Below are positions 37,966-48,272 of a stretch of DNA of 64,000 bases, one piece after another. Below the pieces are notes generated by a model. The model was given only the letters and a program-made list of their open reading frames with translations. It searched no databases and was not told the origin of the DNA. Each line of letters opens with the position of its first letter. Within the stretch, counting starts at the first letter, position 1. The stretch is from Synaphobranchus kaupii (Eukaryota; Chordata; Actinopteri; Anguilliformes; Synaphobranchidae), in assembly GCA_029718625.1 (NCBI GenBank), contig CM056389.1, forward strand, positions 7,460,980 through 7,524,979, read 5' to 3'. The translations under genes were made by a program, and so were the position numbers.

Positions 37966-38975
37966 TGCCAGGGCCCAGTTCTGACAGTATTGCTCTAGCA
38001 GATCAAGGTGTTGCTGCAGCCCTTGCTCTGTGGGTGACAGCAGCACCAGGTCATCTGCACAGAGTAGAGATTTGGCTTCCTTATTGTTTAGGGTGAGACC
38101 AGGTGCTGCAGATTGTTCCAGTAGCACCGCAAGCTCATTGATGTAAATATTGAACAGAGTAGGACTCAAGCTGCAGCCCTGTCTCACCCCACGCCCTTGA
38201 GTGAAGTATTCGGTTCTTTTGTCACCAATTTTTACTGCACATTTGTTTTCCAAATACATTGATTTGATGATGTCATATACTTTACCCCCTACACCAGTCT
38301 GTATTATTTTATAATATCTTTTGTGCCAAATGGAGTCAAATGCCTTTCTAAAGTCAACAAAACAAGCAAAAATTTAGCCTTTTGGTGGACATGATGATTG
38401 ATTAGGGTGTGTAGAGTGTAAATGTGATCTGTAGTCTGATAATTTGGTAAAAATACAATTTGACTCTTACTAAAGACATTGTGTTCGACTAGAAAGGCCT
38501 AGAAAGGCCTAGAAAGGCCTGTACGTTAAGAACACAGCAGAAAACCTTCCCCAGGTTACTGCTCACACAGATGCCTCTGTAGTTATTGGGGTCCAATTTG
38601 TCTCCACTCTTGTGAATTGGGGAAATAAGCCCTTTTGTCCAGACGTCAGGAAAGCAGTCAGCTTGCAAAACAATATTGAACAGTTTTAGTAAGACTTTCT
38701 GTAAATCAGGGGGGCTGTTTTTTTTTTTACATTTCTGTGCGAATCATATCGCGGCCAGATGCTTTTCCATGTTTCATTCGATGGAGTGAATCTGTAAATT
38801 CTTTTGATGAAATTTCTAAATCTAAGGGGTTTTGGTAGTCCTTAATGGTTAACTGAAATCGTTTTAGATTATCTTGGATATTTTTCTGTTCATCTGAGAG
38901 ATCTGAAGTGTGTATTTCTTCATAGAGGTTTTCAAAATAGTTCTTCCAGATATCTCTATTTTGTATGGGAATAGA
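37966..38975 (-). pseudogene. LINE reverse-transcriptase part (degraded)
   Basis: Minus-strand translation gives WKNYFENLYEEIHTSD..., then SLHRMKHGKASGRD near the start of RT. After frame breaks around 38300-38700 comes GVRQGCSLSPTLFNIYINEL and the catalytic-box region LLCADDLVLLSP (38251-37966). The order matches the fingers and palm of a non-LTR retrotransposon RT (RQG.SLSP and A/CADD motifs). The family looks I/Nimb-like, but I cannot fix the clade. Stops and frameshifts make it inactive. Its endonuclease half is at 50386-51800, separated by later insertions. Confidence 0.8.
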
Positions 38976-39240
38976 CTAGAATAGATTAACTTTTATTTTC
39001 CCGCAAGGGAATTTCAGTTGCAGCCCCAGCAACAACAAAAAAGACATAGACAGTGGGGCAGACCCACAACACACAAACATATCAAACAAAAACATTCAAT
39101 ATCATCATTGCATTAATCAAACTAATTAAGTTAATTAAAGTGTAATAGCCTACAGCCAAACGTCATGATTAAAAATATCCCCCGCTGTCCCGAGATGTCC
39201 AGCGTTATCAAGCAGTCCAACACAATCTCCGCCTCCACGA
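38976..39240. other. Left arm of an unidentified insertion into the LINE
   Basis: This segment belongs to neither the LINE nor the Penelope-like element. It starts GAATAGACTAGAATAGATTA ACTTTTATTTTCCCGCAAGG, wording common at ends of fish non-autonomous repeats. Its right partner should be 49890-50385. I could not find a coding region or define the terminal repeats. Confidence 0.4.
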
Positions 39241-39717
39241 CTCCATACACGCAGTAAAAAGGGGGTGATCCCAAACGCGCTACAAGCCGGCTATATAAAC
39301 AAGGAACTATAGGTGCTCAACAGAAGGACCAGTGAATAGCGAGAATACCAAACCCGGACTACTTCGCTAGGACTAACCCGAGATAAGGAGGACTGGAGCA
39401 CACAGAGCTCAGAGCAAAACAAAATATTTTAATGCGACTGACGTTTCGACGTCAACGACGTCTTCTTCAGAGTCAAAATGGAAATACAGACAATGCACCG
39501 GGAGGTATATAAATATCCTCCCATCAATTACACAAAATAAGGTGCGCATATGTAGGACTAATAAATCTCGTCATAGATACCACATACACAATGTTATCTT
39601 CTTTAACAGGATAAAGAGAAGACCGACAAATGTCATAGGTAAATGAACTAAATAATTGTCTATTGTGAACATGGCATAAAACAATATAAAATGAAAATCA
39701 AAAAGCCTGTACACAAG

Positions 39718-40917
39718 TTACAAAAAACATGAAAGATTCAGCGACTCATTTAACCCATTGGGTTCCACACTATTGAGTGTGAGTATCCAGTACGCCTCCC
39801 TGCGGAGCAGTTGCTTAATAATATCTCGGCCTCTGGATGATAAAGTGACTCTCTCAATACCCCAAAATTTTAGAGAAGAGACAGAACCATGATTGGCTTC
39901 AGCGTAATGTCGCGCAATAGCATAGTCCATATTCTTGGACCGGATCGCGGTCTTATGTTCAGCAATTCTAAGTTTGAGGGCTCTCTTAGTCTGTCCGATG
40001 TAGATTTTGGAGCATATACATTTCAACATGTAGATTACATGGGTAGTGTTGCAGTTAATAAAAGTGGTTATTTTAAATTCCTTGCCCGAACGTGGATGAC
40101 AGAAGACTTTAATGTCATTAGAGTTAGAGCAATGGACACAGTGTCCACAGCGATAGAACCCTCTAGGGGGCGTAGGTAGCCAGGAGGGTTTTGTCTGCGG
40201 ACTACTCACCATGCTGTGAACCACCTTATGTTTTAAGTTGTGTGGCCTTCTAAAGCACACTCGCGGAGGTTCGGAAGTAAATTTATTTAAAAGAGGGTCA
40301 CTCTGGAGAATGGGCCACTGTTTACGGACAATGTTTTTAACTCTTCCAGCGACCGGACTGAACTCAGTGGAAAAGCAAATTCGAGGAAGGGTAGCACGCT
40401 TAGGCTTTTTACAGAGGAGGGACTTCCTATCAGTATGGCGGGCTCGATCAATAGCGGCAGTAACGTCAACAATACTGTAGCCTCTTTGAAGAAATCTGCT
40501 ACGCATCTGACAGATGTTGCTTTCAAATTCTACATCCGTGCTACAGTTGCGTCTCAAGCGCAAGAACTGTCCAATCGGTATATTACGTATCAGTGGACGG
40601 GGGTGATTGCTATCTGCTCTTAACAGAGTATTTCTGCTTAAGGGTTTACGGAAGATGGTAGATTCAAGTTTACCGTCATCACCTTTAAAAATAGTCAGGT
40701 CTAGAAAATTAATGGATCTCACGTCATGTTCCTCTGTAAAAGACAAATGATGATCTCTAGAATTCACATACCTCAAGAAATCTTCAAATTCGAGTACAGT
40801 ACCATCCCACACGAGCAGTATGTCATCAATGTATCTACGCCACAAGGAGATTTTGGTGAGAAAGGGATTAATGGAATTGTGGATAAATTTCTCTTCCCAG
40901 TGACCCATGAACAGATT
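39718..40917 (-). pseudogene. PLE copy A, C-terminal RT and GIY-YIG endonuclease
   Basis: The minus-strand frame, open up to the Gypsy insertion at 40917, contains the RT catalytic box RRYIDDILLVW. It continues through a linker to a Cys-rich knuckle FYRCGHCVHC and then a GIY-YIG nuclease core (VIYMLKC...KIYIGQTKRALKLRIAEH), ending NLSCFL. RT followed by C-terminal GIY-YIG is diagnostic of Penelope-like retroelements, which combine RT and endonuclease in one ORF. No internal stop is seen here. The frame is inactivated by the Gypsy element inserted between the RT fingers and the YIDD box, and by 5' truncation at 49030. The 3' UTR runs to about 39339. Confidence 0.88.
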
Positions 40918-42441
40918 TGTAATGTTCCGCTCCCTTCCTGTTCGTTTTCTGTATATTCCTGTTTTCCCTCCGTGTCATGTTGGATCCTTTTGTCCGTGTT
41001 TTCCCCGCTGCTGTGGTCTGGGCGTTTCCTTCTCTGTCTTGTTCGTCTGGTTGTCTTACTTCCGCCTTTTCACTCCGTCCCCCCTCGTTGCATGCATTTC
41101 CTCACCTGGTGTTTCTTAATCACTCCCGTTTATTTTCCACACCTGTTCCTTGTTTAGTTCTGTCATTAACCTCACTATTTATTCCTTCGGCTGGCTGCCA
41201 GTCGGCGCCAGTTCGTTAACTATCGTCACGCGGTGTTAATGCTCGTTGTTTGCCTGGTCGCGTTCAAAGAACTACTCGCTTGGTTGTGGGATATTATCCC
41301 CTTGCAGCTAGAGTTCCGCTCCTAACTACAGTCTGGTAGTTATCCTCCAAGTCATTTCTTGTTGTGCATGCAGCTAACCTGTTTCCCCTCTCCTCCATCT
41401 AACCCAGCTCCCATTCTCCCGTGGCAGTGTTCGTTTCCCCCCGTTTTCGTTGTGTGTGTTGCGGTACCTCCACCTCCAGCTCGTGTAGGCTCCGGGTTGG
41501 CGTGTTACCTGGCTACCCTCCAGTTGTTCCTGTCCGGCCGAAGAAGCCAACTAGTTCTTCGGTTCCGGTTCCGGGAGCTCTGGAGACCAGTCAGCTCCTT
41601 CCGGACCTACCGCAGCTACGCCACACTACCCAGCCCTGCCGTGCTTCACCAACCACCTACCTCTCAAGCCCTGCACCTCCGTGAGAACCTCCCGGTCATT
41701 TCCGTGCCTTCCCTTGCACTAACCCCACCTGCTTTGTTTTGTTCTGTACCGGTGCAGTCATTCCGGTCCAGTTCCTGTCCTGCCGTAGTGAGCCGCTCCC
41801 CAGCTAGTCCAGTCCAGTCCAGGTGTGAGCCGTGCACCTACCTGTCCAGTCCAGTTCCGGTTTGGAACAATCCGTTCCAGACCCTGCTTCCCGTGTGGAC
41901 CTCCCGGTCCAGTTCCAGTCCAGTCCAGTTCCGGTTTGGAACAAATCCGTTCCAGACCCTGATTCCAGTGTGACCTCCCGGTCCAGTTCCAGTCCTGTCC
42001 AGTTCCGGTTTGGAACAAATCCGTTCCAGACCCTGATTCCAGTGTGGACCTCCCGGTCCAGTTCCAGTCCAGTCCAGTTCCGGTTTGGAACACACCCGTT
42101 CCAGATCCTGATTCCAGTGTGGACCTCCCGGTCCAGTTCCAGTCCAGTCCAGTTCCGGTTTGGAACATTCCGTTCCAGATCCTGATTCCCAAAGTGGACC
42201 TCCCGGTCCAGTTCCAGTCCAGTCCAGTTCCGGCTTGGAACGAACGTTCCAGACCTGCCAGCCCAGCTCCGGCTTGGAGCAGCCCGTCCCGGGCTTCCTT
42301 GCTGTTCCAGCGTAATATTGTGTATTGCCTTTTCTGTACAGTGTTGGGACTACCCCAACACTTAATTTAATAAACCCCCCTTTTTGTGAATCTGTCTCCT
42401 GGTCGTTGCACTTGGGTTCGTCTCGTTCCGGGTTCGTAACA
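40918..42441 (+). repeat. Gypsy 5' LTR (1524 bp)
   Basis: Begins TGTAATGTTCCGC and ends GGGTTCGTAACA. It has a TATA-like CTATTTATT at 41175-41183 and an inferred transcription start near 41207. The 3' part (about 41835-42260) is a six-copy 74-bp minisatellite built around CCAGTTCCGGTTTGGAAC. AATAAA with a T-run follows at 42368-42384. The stop-free minisatellite generates several long but meaningless frames. Confidence 0.95.
41175..41217 (+). promoter_or_regulatory. Gypsy LTR core promoter and self-primer sequence
   Basis: The TATA-like CTATTTATT (41175-41183) lies about 30 bp upstream of GCCAGTTCGTT (41207-41217). That 11-mer is the exact reverse complement of the primer-binding site at 42443-42453, and pairing stops at both ends. 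In Tf1 the first 11 nt of the mRNA fold back and prime reverse transcription; the spacing here predicts a transcript starting at or very near 41207. The start site is inferred, not seen. Confidence 0.7.
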
Positions 42442-42442
42442 G

Positions 42443-42453
42443 AACGAACTGGC
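42443..42453 (+). other. Primer-binding site (self-priming type)
   Basis: AACGAACTGGC begins one base after the 5' LTR. It does not begin with the TGG expected when a tRNA CCA end is the primer. It is instead perfectly complementary over 11 nt to the predicted 5' end of the element's own transcript. Confidence 0.75.
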
Positions 42454-42461
42454 CAAGAATC

Positions 42462-43424
42462 ATGGACCCAGCCGACCTGGAGCAAATTCGTCACGCCTTC
42501 TCCTGCCAAACTGCGGTCAGCGACCAACAGGGCCGACGTTTGGATGACGTGTTGGAGGTGCTGAGGGGCATCACGGAGCAAGTGGCGCAGCTAGCTCTTC
42601 ACCAGCCGCTTCCGCGTATTCCTATGGGCCCTACACCGCCCGCGCCGGATCCGCCGGTGGATCCTTCTGTTCCCACTTCTCTCCGAGAGCCCCGCGTTCA
42701 ACATCCAGAGTTATACCGCGGGGGATTGGGAAAGTGTCGCGAATTCCTGATGAAATGCGACATAGTATTCCGGATGCAGCCCTCCTCCTTCGCCTCCGAC
42801 CCATGTAAGATCGCCTTCATAATGAGCAGTTTGGGAGGAGGTGCCCTGGAGTGGGCTACATCCATTTGGGACAGCCAAGTCGCGCTCTGCAACAACTTCG
42901 CCGCTTTCACCGCTGAGATGCGGCGTGTATTCGATCACCCTACCTGTGGGCGAAACGCAACTCAACGCCTACTTCAGGTCCGTCAAGGAAGCCGTAGCGT
43001 TGCTGAAATGGCAATCCAATTCCGTACCCTCGCAGCGGAGTCCGGATGGAATGACACCGCCCTTCAGGGGGCTTTCCGCCAGGCGCTGAGCGAAGAGTTA
43101 AAGGACCAACTTGCCACCCGCGAAGAATCCACGTCACTCAATTGCCTTATTAGCCTGGCCATCGCTATTGACAACCGTCTCCGTATCCGGGCCCGTGAGC
43201 GAGGGGGGAACTCCGGTCATCAGCATCAGCAACACATACGCTCACACCCTTCTGCCTCTGGATCCAGAGCGGCGTCTGGGGTCTCTGAGGAAGAGCCCAT
43301 GCAACTGGGCAGAGTTGCGGTCAACGCCGAGGAGCGCCAACGTCGCCTGCGATCTAGATCCTGTTTTTACTGTGGCAAACCAGGCCACCAGATCGCCTCA
43401 TGCCCCATTCGCCCAAAAGAGTAG
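42462..43424 (+). CDS. gag: Gypsy gag
   Basis: A 320-residue frame starting at an ATG 21 bases after the LTR. A conserved retrotransposon capsid region lies at about residues 75-215 (for example [19 protein letters not shown]). It is followed by a basic, Gln/His/Ser-rich stretch and one zinc knuckle [14 protein letters not shown] (C301, C304, H309, C314; CX2CX4HX4C). Gag forms the virus-like particle and binds the genomic RNA. It ends at TAG 43422-43424, just after a -1 slippery heptamer that leads into pol. The frame is intact. Confidence 0.93.
   Translation: MDPADLEQIRHAFSCQTAVSDQQGRRLDDVLEVLRGITEQVAQLALHQPLPRIPMGPTPPAPDPPVDPSVPTSLREPRVQHPELYRGGLGKCREFLMKCDIVFRMQPSSFASDPCKIAFIMSSLGGGALEWATSIWDSQVALCNNFAAFTAEMRRVFDHPTCGRNATQRLLQVRQGSRSVAEMAIQFRTLAAESGWNDTALQGAFRQALSEELKDQLATREESTSLNCLISLAIAIDNRLRIRARERGGNSGHQHQQHIRSHPSASGSRAASGVSEEEPMQLGRVAVNAEERQRRLRSRSCFYCGKPGHQIASCPIRPKE
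43412..43418 (+). promoter_or_regulatory. -1 ribosomal frameshift slippery heptamer CCCAAAA
   Basis: In the gag frame it reads C CCA AAA, an exact X XXY YYZ heptamer, two codons before the gag stop. A -1 slip leads directly into the pol frame, which lies in the -1 register. Sushi-type elements and their domesticated descendants use -1 frameshifting for pol, so the site is well placed. I did not fold the downstream RNA for a stimulatory structure. Confidence 0.7.
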
Positions 43425-46141
43425 GCTCGCCAGTTAAACTGGGCGTACTGACGAGCCCAATCATACCTTGCCATGCAGCTCAGAATCGCCTTGTCTTCAA
43501 GGCCACTCTCCTTTGGAGGGACAAGTCCGAAGTCTCGTCGGCCCTTATCGACTCTGGTGCCGACGCTAACTTCATGGACATCACCTTCGCCAGGAGGGCC
43601 GGCATCCCCACGGAACTGCTACCCTCTCCCATTACTGCTTTTGCCTTAGACGGTAGGAGTCTGGGGTTAGTCACCCACTCCACCGTTCCAGTACAGCTCG
43701 TTTTATCCGGCAATCATCGGGAGAGTATTCAACTTCTGCTCATCAACTCTAAACAATCCTCCATAGTTTTGGGTCAGACCTGGCTCCGCCTTCACAACCC
43801 TCACATCGACTGGCAAGCCGGTCGTATCCTGGCGTGGAGTGGTCACTGTCTGGCTAGCTGTCTTCGTTCCGCTCTCCCCCCTCCGGGATCCAAGAATTCC
43901 AGCACCAACCTACCCGAACCCGATCTGTCCAACGTTCCCAAGCAATATCACGACCTCTGCCTTACCTTTTCAAAATCACGCGCTCTGTCCCTACCTCCTC
44001 ACCGACCCTACGATTGTTGCATTGACCTGCTGGCGGGAGCCAAGCTTCCGTCTGGTCGTCTCTACAGTCTGTCGGGTCCGGAGAAACTCTCCATGGAGGA
44101 GTATATTCATGAGTCCCTCGCCTCGGGCATCATCCGCCCTTCCTCCTCTCCTGTTGGTGCTGGGTTATTTTTTGTGGGGAAAAAGGACGGCTCACTACGG
44201 CCCTGCATCGACTACCGGGGGCTCAATCAAATTACCATCCGCAACAAATATCCTCTTCCCCTTATTAACACTGCCTTTGAACCCCTCTCGCAGGCCGTCA
44301 TTTTCACCAAGCTCGACCTCCGTAATGCGTACCACTTGGTGCGTATACGGGAGGGGGATGAATGGAAGACTGCCTTCAATACCCCGTTGGGCCACTACGA
44401 GTACCTGGTGGTCCCCTTCGGCCTTACTAACGCCCCGGCAGTCTTCCAGGGCATGGTGAATGACGTCCTGCGAGACCTGTTGGGGAAGACTGTTTTCGTG
44501 TATATCGATGATATTTTGATTTTTTCTAAGTCCCCCCAGGAGCACATTCTCCATGTCCGGGAGGTTCTCCAGCGCCTGCTTGAAAACCAGCTCTTCGTTA
44601 AGGCAGAGAAGTGCTCCTTCCACGTCTCCTCAGTCCCGTTCCTCGGCTTCATCATCGAGGAGGGCAGCATCCGGGCGGATCCCGCCAAGATCAAGGCGGT
44701 GACAGAATGGCCTCAACCCACCTCTCGTAAGCACCTGCAACAGTTTCTTGGTTTTGCCAATTTTTATCGTAGGTTCATCCGTAATTACAGTGTCATTGCT
44801 GCTCCCCTAACCAAACTCACCTCCACTGCTTTTTCTTTTTGTTGGAACTCCGAGGCCCAGCTCGCGTTTGAACGCCTTAAGGCTCGGTTTTCCTCGGCCC
44901 CTATTCTTTGTCACCCTGACCCCACTCGCCAATTTACGATTGAGGTGGATGCCTCCGACACCGGCGTGGGGGCCATTCTGTCCCAACGAGCCGCCTTGGA
45001 CAACAAGCTCCATCCCTGTGCTTTCTTCTCCCGGAGGCTGTCCTCCGCCGAGCGGAACTATGATGTCGGGGATCGGGAGCTTCTGGCCATCAAGCTGGCT
45101 CTTGAGGAGTGGCGCCACTGGCTGGAGGGGGCAGGTAGCCCCTTTATTGTTTTAACTGACCACCAAAACCTTATTTATCTAAAGTCTGCTAAGAGGCTTA
45201 ATGCCAGACAGGCTAGGTGGTCATTATTCTTTGCCCGATTTAATTTTTCTGTGTCCTTCCGCCCCGGTTCCCGCAATATCAAAGCGGATGCATTATCCCG
45301 TGTTTTTTCCCTTCCCTCCAGTCCTGCTGACCCCGAGCCTATTCTACCGGCTTCCTGTATGGTGGCTGCGGTCTCCTGGACGATTGAGGAGGTTGTGAGG
45401 TCCGCCCAGACTTCCCACCCTGACCCCCGTAGTAACCCTAACTCCTCCCTGTTTGTTCCCAACTCCGTCCGCTCCCAGGTCCTTGAGTGGGTTCACGCCT
45501 CCTGTCTGGCGTGTCACCCAGGTGTTGCCAGAACGACCACCCTCGTCAGGAGGAGTTTTTGGTGGCCCACGCTCAAGGAGGATACCCGTGCTTTTGTCCT
45601 GGCCTGCGCGGTGTGCGCCAGGAGCAAGGCTTCCCACCAGCCTCCCTCTGGTCTTCTCCTTCCCCTCCCTGTCCCGGGCCGTCCTTGGAGCCACATTGGC
45701 GTTGACTTCGTCACCGGTCTGCCATTGTCAGAGGGCAACTCCGTCATTCTGACAATTGTGGATCGGTTCTCCAAGGCGGTTCACTTTGTTCCCCTCCCTA
45801 AGCTCCCGTCCGCCCTCGAAACTGCGGAGCTCCTGGTGTCACAGGTGGTCAGGCTGCACGGGATCCCATCCGACATTGTGTCGGACCGTGGGCCCCAATT
45901 CTCCTCCCAGGTGTGGAAGGCGTTCTGTGTAGCCCTGGGGGCCTCGGCCAGTCTGTCGTCTGGTTTTCATCCCCAGTCTAACGGCCAGGCAGAGAGGGCG
46001 AACCAGGACCTGGGGGCCGCCCTGCGGTGCGTCACTGCACGCAATCCCGCCTCCTGGAGCCGTTTTCTTCCCTGGGTAGAGTACCCCATAACTCCCTTAA
46101 GAGTGCGTCTACAGGGTTGTCCCCGTTCGAGTGCTCATTAG
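43418..46141 (+). CDS. pol: Gypsy pol: protease, RT, RNase H, integrase (5' part of ORF)
   Basis: Numbered from the ATG at 43400 (913 codons), the frame shows an aspartic protease DSGA (residues 51-54), RT with [16 protein letters not shown] and catalytic YIDD (368-371), and RNase H with [13 protein letters not shown] (about 516). The integrase has an HHCC zinc region (about 694-745) and core residues in [15 protein letters not shown] and NGQAERAN (the D, D and E). These activities process the polyprotein, copy the RNA and insert the cDNA. Translation most likely enters by -1 frameshift at 43412-43418. The frame then breaks at the C-run 46084-46087, where one base appears missing; reading on gives an unrelated tail to 46141. 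It could be an old mutation or a homopolymer error. Confidence 0.93.
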   Translation, partial: RVGSPVKLGVLTSPIIPCHAAQNRLVFKATLLWRDKSEVSSALIDSGADANFMDITFARRAGIPTELLPSPITAFALDGRSLGLVTHSTVPVQLVLSGNHRESIQLLLINSKQSSIVLGQTWLRLHNPHIDWQAGRILAWSGHCLASCLRSALPPPGSKNSSTNLPEPDLSNVPKQYHDLCLTFSKSRALSLPPHRPYDCCIDLLAGAKLPSGRLYSLSGPEKLSMEEYIHESLASGIIRPSSSPVGAGLFFVGKKDGSLRPCIDYRGLNQITIRNKYPLPLINTAFEPLSQAVIFTKLDLRNAYHLVRIREGDEWKTAFNTPLGHYEYLVVPFGLTNAPAVFQGMVNDVLRDLLGKTVFVYIDDILIFSKSPQEHILHVREVLQRLLENQLFVKAEKCSFHVSSVPFLGFIIEEGSIRADPAKIKAVTEWPQPTSRKHLQQFLGFANFYRRFIRNYSVIAAPLTKLTSTAFSFCWNSEAQLAFERLKARFSSAPILCHPDPTRQFTIEVDASDTGVGAILSQRAALDNKLHPCAFFSRRLSSAERNYDVGDRELLAIKLALEEWRHWLEGAGSPFIVLTDHQNLIYLKSAKRLNARQARWSLFFARFNFSVSFRPGSRNIKADALSRVFSLPSSPADPEPILPASCMVAAVSWTIEEVVRSAQTSHPDPRSNPNSSLFVPNSVRSQVLEWVHASCLACHPGVARTTTLVRRSFWWPTLKEDTRAFVLACAVCARSKASHQPPSGLLLPLPVPGRPWSHIGVDFVTGLPLSEGNSVILTIVDRFSKAVHFVPLPKLPSALETAELLVSQVVRLHGIPSDIVSDRGPQFSSQVWKAFCVALGASASLSSGFHPQSNGQAERANQDLGAALRCVTARNPASWSRFLPWVEYPITPLRVRLQGCPRSSAH

Positions 46142-46770
46142 GTTACCAACCCCCTCTCCTGTCGGCCCAGGAGGCCGAGGTAGCAGTCCCCTCCGTTAAG
46201 TCCCACATCCTCAAGTGCAAACGCATGTGGAGACTTGCACGCACCGCACTCCTGCGTTCTAATTCCCGTTCTCAACGTCTGGCGGACCTGCACAGGACCG
46301 CAGCCCCTAAATACAGAGCCGGGCAGCAGGTCTGGCTTTCCACATCCAACATTTCCCTTCCCTCCTCCTCTAAGAAACTTCGGCCCCGGTTTATTGGTCC
46401 CTTCCCTGTTGTTTGTCTCATTAACCCGGTTTCCGTTAAACTCTCCCTCCCTTCCTCCCTCAAGGTCTACCCCGTTTTTCATGTGTCACAGATCAAGCCT
46501 GTCGCCTCCAGCCCCCTCAGTGCCCCTACCCTCCCTCCTCCACCCGTCCGGGTCATCGACAACGCCCCGGCCTACACGGTGGACCGCATTATCGACATCC
46601 GCCGTAAGGGTCGGGGTTTTCAATACCTCGTGGACTGGGAGGGGTATGGTCCTGAGGAGCGGTCGTGGCTCCACAGGAGCCTCATCCTGGATCAATCATT
46701 GATCCAGGATTTCCACAGTCGCTTCCCTCTCAAGACCAGGCCGCCAGGTACGCCAGGGGGCGTACGTTGA
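46088..46770 (+). pseudogene. pol: Gypsy pol 3' part: integrase C-terminus and chromodomain (shifted frame)
   Basis: Directly after the frameshift, another frame continues the integrase: HNSL-type helix, the [16 protein letters not shown] segment, and the GPF/Y-like region [16 protein letters not shown]. It ends in a chromodomain ([32 protein letters not shown]), stopping at TGA 46768-46770. Chromodomains in this lineage bind modified histone tails and steer integration. It is intact apart from being out of register with the upstream pol. Confidence 0.9.
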
Positions 46771-46782
46771 GGGGGGGGGTAC
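46769..46782 (+). other. Polypurine tract
   Basis: GA followed by nine G and TAC directly before the 3' LTR, overlapping the pol stop codon. It is the expected RNase H-resistant primer for plus-strand synthesis. Confidence 0.85.
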
Positions 46783-48267
46783 TGTAATGTTCCGCTCCCT
46801 TCCTGTTCGTTTTCTGTATATTCCTGTTTTCCCTCCGTGTCATGTTGGATCCTTTTGTCCGTGTTTTCCCCGCTGCTGTGGTCTGGGCGTTTCCTTCTCT
46901 GTCTTGTTCGTCTGGTTGTCTTACTTCCGCCTTTTCACTCCGTCCCCCCTCGTTGCATGCATTTCCTCACCTGGTGTTTCTTAATCACTCCCGTTTATTT
47001 TCCACACCTGTTCCTTGTTTAGTTCTGTCATTAACCTCACTATTTATTCCTTCGGCTGGCTGCCAGTCGGCGCCAGTTCGTTAACTATCGTCACGCGGTG
47101 TTAATGCTCGTTGTTTGCCTGGTCGCGTTCAAAGAACTACTCGCTTGGTTGTGGGATATTATCCCCTTGCAGCTAGAGTTCCGCTCCTAACTACAGTCTG
47201 GTAGTTATCCTCCAAGTCATTTCTTGTTGTGCATGCAGCTAACCTGTTTCCCCTCTCCTCCATCTAACCCAGCTCCCATTCTCCCGTGGCAGTGTTCGTT
47301 TCCCCCCGTTTTCGTTGTGTGTGTTGCGGTACCTCCACCTCCAGCTCGTGTAGGCTCCGGGTTGGCGTGTTACCTGGCTACCCTCCAGTTGTTCCTGTCC
47401 GGCCGAAGAAGCCAACTAGTTCTTCGGTTCCGGTTCCGGGAGCTCTGGAGACCAGTCAGCTCCTTCCGGACCTACCGCAGCTACGCCACACTACCCAGCC
47501 CTGCCGTGCTTCACCAACCACCTACCTCTCAAGCCCTGCACCTCCGTGAGAACCTCCCGGTCATTTCCGTGCCTTCCCTTGCACTAACCCCACCTGCTTT
47601 GTTTTGTTCTGTACCGGTGCAGTCATTCCGGTCCAGTTCCTGTCCTGCCGTAGTGAGCCGCTCCCCAGCTAGTCCAGTCCAGTCCAGGTGTGAGCCGTGC
47701 ACCTACCTGTCCAGTCCAGTTCCGGTTTGGAACAATCCGTTCCAGACCCTGCTTCCCGTGTGGACCTCCCGGTCCAGTTCCAGTCCAGTCCAGTTCCGGT
47801 TTGGAACAAATCCGTTCCAGACCCTGATTCCAGTGTGACCTCCCGGTCCAGTTCCAGTCCTGTCCAGTTCCGGTTTGGAACAAATCCGTTCCAGACCCTG
47901 ATTCCAGTGTGGACCTCCCGGTCCAGTTCCAGTCCAGTCCAGTTCCGGTTTGGAACACACCCGTTCCAGATCCTGATTCCAGTGTGGACCTCCCGGTCCA
48001 GTTCCAGTCCAGTCCAGTTCCGGTTTGGAACATTCCGTTCCAGATCCTGATTCCCAAAGTGGACCTCCCGGTCCAGTTCCAGTCCAGTCCAGCTCCGGCT
48101 TGGAGCAGCCCGTCCCGGGCTTCCTTGCTGTTCCAGCGTAATATTGTGTATTGCCTTTTCTGTACAGTGTTGGGACTACCCCAACACTTAATTTAATAAA
48201 CCCCCCTTTTTGTGAATCTGTCTCCTGGTCGTTGCACTTGGGTTCGTCTCGTTCCGGGTTCGTAACA
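46783..48267 (+). repeat. Gypsy 3' LTR (1485 bp)
   Basis: No substitution was seen against the 5' LTR over the compared length. It is 39 bp shorter because one partial unit of the internal minisatellite is missing near 48091, between two CCAGYTCCGGCTTGGA repeats. Confidence 0.95.
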
Positions 48268-48272
48268 AGATT

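Larger units (their letters stand above)
40918..48267 (+). mobile_element. Ty3/Gypsy chromodomain retrotransposon (Tf1/sushi type), near-intact
   Basis: A complete 7350-bp LTR retrotransposon. The order is 5' LTR (40918-42441), primer-binding site, gag, pol (protease, RT, RNase H, integrase, chromodomain), polypurine tract, 3' LTR (46783-48267). It is flanked by AGATT at 40913-40917 and 48268-48272, a perfect 5-bp target duplication. A C-terminal chromodomain and a self-complementary priming site place it with the chromoviruses of the Tf1/sushi group. The insertion splits PLE copy A inside its RT; removing the element and one AGATT restores that frame's register. The LTRs show no substitutions by eye, only a 39-bp repeat indel, so insertion was recent. 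One frameshift in integrase is the only coding defect noticed. Confidence 0.95.

Noticed and set aside
39889..40179. Plus-strand frame opposite the PLE GIY-YIG region (and its copy at 48995-49318)
   Set aside because: Antisense of the conserved PLE coding sequence; it appears in both copies only because the copies are near-identical.
41359..42581. Frames of 117-247 codons in the Gypsy LTRs
   Set aside because: They come from the stop-free 74-bp LTR minisatellite and occur identically in both LTRs on both strands.
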